Positions 7,097 to 9,379 of a stretch of DNA of 9,379 nucleotides are shown here, piece after piece. Origin of the DNA: Porphyromonadaceae bacterium (GTDB lineage: Bacteria; Bacteroidota; Bacteroidia; Bacteroidales; Paludibacteraceae); assembly GCA_905372135.1 (NCBI GenBank), contig CAJPNS010000075.1:1-9379 (forward strand), read 5' to 3'. The position numbers were made by a program, and so were the translations under genes. Under the pieces are notes generated by a model. The model did no database searches, was not told the origin of the DNA, and saw only the letters and a program-made list of their open reading frames with translations. Numbering within the stretch: the first letter of the stretch is position 1; each line of letters starts with the position of its first letter.

Positions 7097-7750
7097 TTAT
7101 CTCATATCGTTCACCGATATTCCTTTGTATTGTCGGGGGTCGAAAGTGAATGTGCTATTGCTTGGTATCGGTCGGTAACTGCCTACTTCGATATCTATCC
7201 TCTGCCCGTTTCTGAAAGCCGATTCGATCTTCGTTATATTGCTTGTCGATTTGTTGATAAATACTCGTATGCGGAATAGATCGTTGCTCTTGTCGTGCGG
7301 TAGAAGTGCTATGGCATACTCTTTGTCGGACACTACGGTAGGGTCGAAATCGACACGATATATGCCTTTGTAGCTCTTTATGAAGCCTATCGGCGAGGTC
7401 TCTTGCAGCTCTTTTGTAGTTGGTGTGGTGATGGTTACTTCGTTTAGGTTTGGGTAGTATACCCACTGTGTTTTACCGTCGAAAAAGACCTCCATCTCTT
7501 TGTTTTTCAGATAAAACTTATTGCCCGATAGTCTTGCCTCCAAAGTTTCGACGGTAGGTTTGTTGCTGTCGGGCTCTTTGATACTCATTTTTAATGTTGT
7601 ACTACAAGCCGCTCGATTGATCTTATCTGCAGCCTTGTCGAGTATGGCTATTGCCTTAGGGTCTGATTTAATGCTTCTTGCAGCGGGTTTCTGTGCTGCT
7701 ATTGGAGCTAGTACGAGTATCGATATTATCGATATGACGATTCGTTTCAT
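7097..7750 (-). CDS. LolA-like outer-membrane lipoprotein carrier
   Basis: This 217-residue exported protein is of the LolA type; LolA carries lipoproteins through the periplasm from the LolCDE exporter to the outer membrane. It has a signal peptide (MKRIVISIISILVLAPIAAQ, 1-20), then the helix A-I-x-I-L-D-K-A-A-D-K-I (33-44), strands around FYLKNKEMEVFFDGKTQWVYYP (79-100) with the G-K-T-x-W-x-Y-x-P element of LolA-like proteins, and the C-terminal strand FTFDPRQYKG (201-210). The frame is open further upstream, to 7954, but that extension runs through the terminator hairpin and the neighbouring gene's repeat region and would place the signal peptide inside the protein, so I chose the ATG at 7750. 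It is likely the first gene of a unit with DUF3108 and ubiE. I see no clear -7 motif in 7751-7815. No symbol is given because several LolA-like paralogues exist in this phylum. Confidence 0.85.
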   Translation of the reverse strand: MKRIVISIISILVLAPIAAQKPAARSIKSDPKAIAILDKAADKINRAACSTTLKMSIKEPDSNKPTVETLEARLSGNKFYLKNKEMEVFFDGKTQWVYYPNLNEVTITTPTTKELQETSPIGFIKSYKGIYRVDFDPTVVSDKEYAIALLPHDKSNDLFRIRVFINKSTSNITKIESAFRNGQRIDIEVGSYRPIPSNSTFTFDPRQYKGISVNDMR

Positions 7751-7815
7751 AATAAACGGTGCTGTTATATTATTGTAATGATTGTGTGTCTTTGACTTAG
7801 CTTTTGTATAAAAGT

Positions 7816-7846
7816 AAAAAAGAGTTTTTCGGGAAAACTCTTTTTT
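7816..7846. terminator. Bidirectional intrinsic terminator
   Basis: A perfect 13-bp inverted repeat (7816-7828 with 7834-7846) has a five-base loop TCGGG. The stem is six A/T pairs, GAG/CTC and four T/A pairs, so each strand ends in a run of T. On the minus strand it directly follows the HMA-like gene (stop at 7855), which it probably terminates. It also separates that gene from the LolA-like unit. Confidence 0.85.
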
Positions 7847-7854
7847 ATCATCAT

Positions 7855-8247
7855 TCATTTGCTTCTGCAACAACTCCGATTCTCTCTTGCCTGCGACGAT
7901 TTGCATTCTTTTCGTTCGCCCGACCGGCATTCTCTCTTTTCGGCAGATTGGCATTCTTTTTCTACCATTTTCACTTGGTAACCCATCTTTTCGAGCGATT
8001 TCCGTAGCGATTCGGGAGTCGTCTTCTGTGGCTGATACACTATCGTCAGCTTCTGTCTTTCGAGGTCGAATATCAAGTCTTTAACGCCTTTTTCGAGAGG
8101 TATTGCCTTCTCTATACGGCTCTTACCGTTGTCGCCTTGCATATTTGCTATAAAAAACATGACAGTCGACTCTTTGTCTTTCTCTTTGGCGTTGATAGTC
8201 GTGATACCAACCAATAATGCTATTACAATAACTAATTTATTTATCAT
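7855..8247 (-). CDS. Small exported HMA-fold protein with lost CxxC and a Cys-rich repeat tail
   Basis: This 130-residue protein has a signal peptide (MINKLVIVIALLVGITTINA, 1-20) and a domain at about 28-95 that follows the heavy-metal-associated (HMA, ferredoxin-like) fold: VMFFIANMQ, then KSRIEKAIPLEKGVKDLIFDL, LTIVYQPQKTTPESLRKSLEKMGYQV. HMA domains bind Cu(I) or similar ions through M-x-C-x-x-C. Here the aligned stretch is NMQGDNGK, so both cysteines are Gly (G38 and G41). Each change needs only one base (TGC to GGC, TGT to GGT). After the domain comes a charged tail (98-130) made of octapeptides starting E-C (C99, C107, C115) and ending in C126-C127. It may be a metal-binding or metal-sensing periplasmic protein that uses the tail, or a degenerate HMA. 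Translation from the TTG at 8256 is possible, but the ATG at 8247 places the signal peptide correctly. Confidence 0.82.
   Translation of the reverse strand: MINKLVIVIALLVGITTINAKEKDKESTVMFFIANMQGDNGKSRIEKAIPLEKGVKDLIFDLERQKLTIVYQPQKTTPESLRKSLEKMGYQVKMVEKECQSAEKRECRSGERKECKSSQARENRSCCRSK
7861..7956 (-). repeat. Degenerate 24-bp tandem repeat encoding a Cys-containing octapeptide
   Basis: Four 24-base units (minus strand 7956-7933, 7932-7909, 7908-7885 and 7884-7861) encode ECQSAEKR, ECRSGERK, ECKSSQAR and ENRSCCRS. The first three share GAATGC at their start and Cys at position 2; the fourth has lost that Cys and gained a Cys pair. The DNA identity is modest, so this is an old or selected duplication rather than a fresh one. 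Confidence 0.7.
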
Positions 8248-8272
8248 ACTATCCAATTAAAAATTTCATTGA

Positions 8273-8301
8273 ACATACTATTCGATACGAATATCTACAA
8301 A
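8273..8301 (-). promoter_or_regulatory. Possible promoter with internal palindrome for the HMA-like gene
   Basis: On the minus strand a TTTG (8301-8298) precedes TAGTATGT (8280-8273), a poor match to TAnnTTTG, with a 17-base spacer. The spacer contains the palindrome TATTCG-ATA-CGAATA (8279-8293), which could be an operator. The leader to the ATG at 8247 is about 20 bases. The promoter call is weak; the palindrome is exact. Confidence 0.3.
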
Positions 8302-8324
8302 AAGTTTAATCGAGATAGATTAAA
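8298..8324 (-). terminator. Possible weak terminator overlapping the manC-type stop codon
   Basis: The inverted repeat TTTAATC/GATTAAA (8305-8311 with 8318-8324, loop of six) overlaps the TAA at 8322-8320. On the minus strand it is followed by CTTTTTG. The stem is AT-rich and the T-run short, so termination would be weak. Confidence 0.35.
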
Positions 8325-9379
8325 TAAATTTTTTGCCGTTGGGCATAGCCTCTACATCGGCCACAAACTGACGTATTTTGTACTCCTCGTCTTTGCGACA
8401 GATAAGCAATACATTATTGTATTGTGCTATCAGATAGCCTTGTAGACCATCTATTACTGCAAGATTCCCTTCGGGCATCACGATGATATTATCGGAGGCA
8501 TCGTAAACTTTTTTCAGGCATTTATACGATACATTGCCTTTCTCGTCTTTATAGCCTAAGTCGTAGAGACTCTGCCAAGTACCGAGGTCGGACCATCCGA
8601 AATCGGCCATAAGCACGTACACGTCGTCCGATTTTTCCATTATACCGTAGTCGATGGAAATATTTTTGCAGGTAGGATATATGGCATCGATATATTCCTG
8701 CTCTTTGTCGGTATTATAGAAGTTTTTGCCTTCGGCGAAACGTACCGATATCTCGGGCAGATACTCTTCCATTGCCTTTGTGATAGCCTGCATATTCCAT
8801 AGAAACATTCCCGAATTCCAATAAAACTCGCCCGACTTCAAGAAAATTTCGGCTATTTCGCGATTCGGTTTCTCGATGAAAGTTTTCACCTTGCGTAGTA
8901 CGCTGTTGCCATCGGTGATCTGTATGTATCCGTAGCCTGTCTCGGGGCGTGTCGGTTTCATACCGAGCGTGAGCAGCGACTGACGGTTTTTGTCCACGAA
9001 CTCAAGCCCTTGTCTCAATACTCTGATATATTCCGTTTCGTCGGTTATAAGGTGGTCGGAAGGAACGACTATGATATTTGCATCTTCGCAACGTGATTTT
9101 ATCTTGTAGGTAGCGTATGCAATGCAGGGGGCAGTATTGCGTCTCATCGGTTCGAGAAGTATATGGTCGGGGTTCATCAACGGCAATTGGCTTACAATTA
9201 GGTCTTTATAAGCGGCATTCGATACGATGTAGATGTTTTCGGTGGGTACCAAATCTTTGAAACGATCGAATGTGATTTGCAGAAGCGAGCGTCCGGTGCC
9301 GAAGAAATCCAAAAATTGCTTGGGGCAATCGGTCTTACTGAAGGGCCAGAATCGACTGCCTACGCCGCCTGCCATAATG
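8320..9379 (-). CDS. manC: Mannose-1-phosphate guanylyltransferase (GDP-mannose pyrophosphorylase), partial at N-terminus
   Basis: This enzyme makes GDP-mannose from mannose-1-phosphate and GTP in the cytoplasm, feeding glycan, O-antigen or GDP-fucose synthesis. The visible 352 residues start at I-M-A-G-G-V-G-S-R-F-W-P-x-S, the nucleotide-binding signature, with PKQF (18-21, counting from this Met) completing the G-G-x-G-x-R-x-x-P motif. Further on are PSDH (105-108) with the metal-binding Asp, ETGYGYI (145-151), FIEKP (166-170) and WNSGMFLW (186-193), all typical of the family. The frame continues through the right edge, and family members usually have several residues before this Met, so the true start is outside. 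The C-terminus has no phosphomannose-isomerase domain, so this is the short, single-function form. It is followed on the same strand by the HMA-like gene after 72 bases with a possible weak terminator and a separate promoter, so the two are probably not one unit. Confidence 0.93.
   Translation of the reverse strand, partial: IMAGGVGSRFWPFSKTDCPKQFLDFFGTGRSLLQITFDRFKDLVPTENIYIVSNAAYKDLIVSQLPLMNPDHILLEPMRRNTAPCIAYATYKIKSRCEDANIIVVPSDHLITDETEYIRVLRQGLEFVDKNRQSLLTLGMKPTRPETGYGYIQITDGNSVLRKVKTFIEKPNREIAEIFLKSGEFYWNSGMFLWNMQAITKAMEEYLPEISVRFAEGKNFYNTDKEQEYIDAIYPTCKNISIDYGIMEKSDDVYVLMADFGWSDLGTWQSLYDLGYKDEKGNVSYKCLKKVYDASDNIIVMPEGNLAVIDGLQGYLIAQYNNVLLICRKDEEYKIRQFVADVEAMPNGKKFI

Noticed and set aside
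7751..7954. N-terminal extension of the LolA-like protein to an ATG at 7954
   Set aside because: The extension would run through the terminator hairpin and the repeat region of the neighbouring gene, and would bury the signal peptide. The ATG at 7750 begins directly with it.
7861..7956. CRISPR-like or intergenic repeat array
   Set aside because: The units are contiguous, degenerate and in frame within a coding sequence, with no spacers.
8248..8256. TTG start at 8256 for the HMA-like gene
   Set aside because: The ATG at 8247 gives a normal signal peptide (M-I-N-K...); the extra three residues add nothing.

Overview
The window looks like a chromosomal segment from a member of the Bacteroidota, most likely the order Bacteroidales. 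The evidence is a DUF4491 protein, Bacteroidota-type RF2 and UbiE/MenG sequences, AT-rich ribosome-binding regions without a strong Shine-Dalgarno, and several TAnnTTTG motifs (the Bacteroidota -7 element) 20 to 45 bases upstream of start codons. No rRNA, tRNA, insertion sequence, prophage or CRISPR array is visible. Assignments rest on motif recognition only.

Layout. Positions 1-412 (minus) hold the first part of a small lipoprotein gene that runs off the left edge. Positions 570-2171 (minus) encode a UvrA-family protein that is only the C-terminal 60% or so of a normal UvrA. A 115-base divergent promoter region follows. Positions 2287-4038 (plus) encode a two-domain enzyme, a gamma-glutamyl peptide hydrolase (class I amidotransferase fold, C26) fused to a membrane-dipeptidase-type metallopeptidase (M19), with a run of nine G at the domain junction. 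Next on the plus strand are a small DUF4491 membrane protein and prfB (release factor 2), which needs a programmed +1 frameshift at an in-frame TGA.

Positions 5587-7750 (minus) look like one transcription unit: a LolA-like periplasmic lipoprotein carrier, an exported DUF3108 protein, and ubiE/menG (last methylation step of menaquinone synthesis). A strong bidirectional hairpin terminator separates this unit from a small exported HMA-fold protein (7855-8247) whose metal-binding CxxC is replaced by GxxG and which carries a Cys-containing octapeptide repeat tail. At the right edge is mannose-1-phosphate guanylyltransferase (8320 to beyond 9379), which makes GDP-mannose for surface glycans.

How the genes relate. 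Most of the window is housekeeping: translation termination, quinone synthesis, envelope lipoprotein handling and nucleotide-sugar synthesis. I see no complete new multi-gene system. The points worth a second look are the half-length UvrA with its own promoter, the G9 tract that could switch the dipeptidase half of the fusion off, and the HMA protein that has apparently moved its cysteines from the canonical loop to a repetitive tail.
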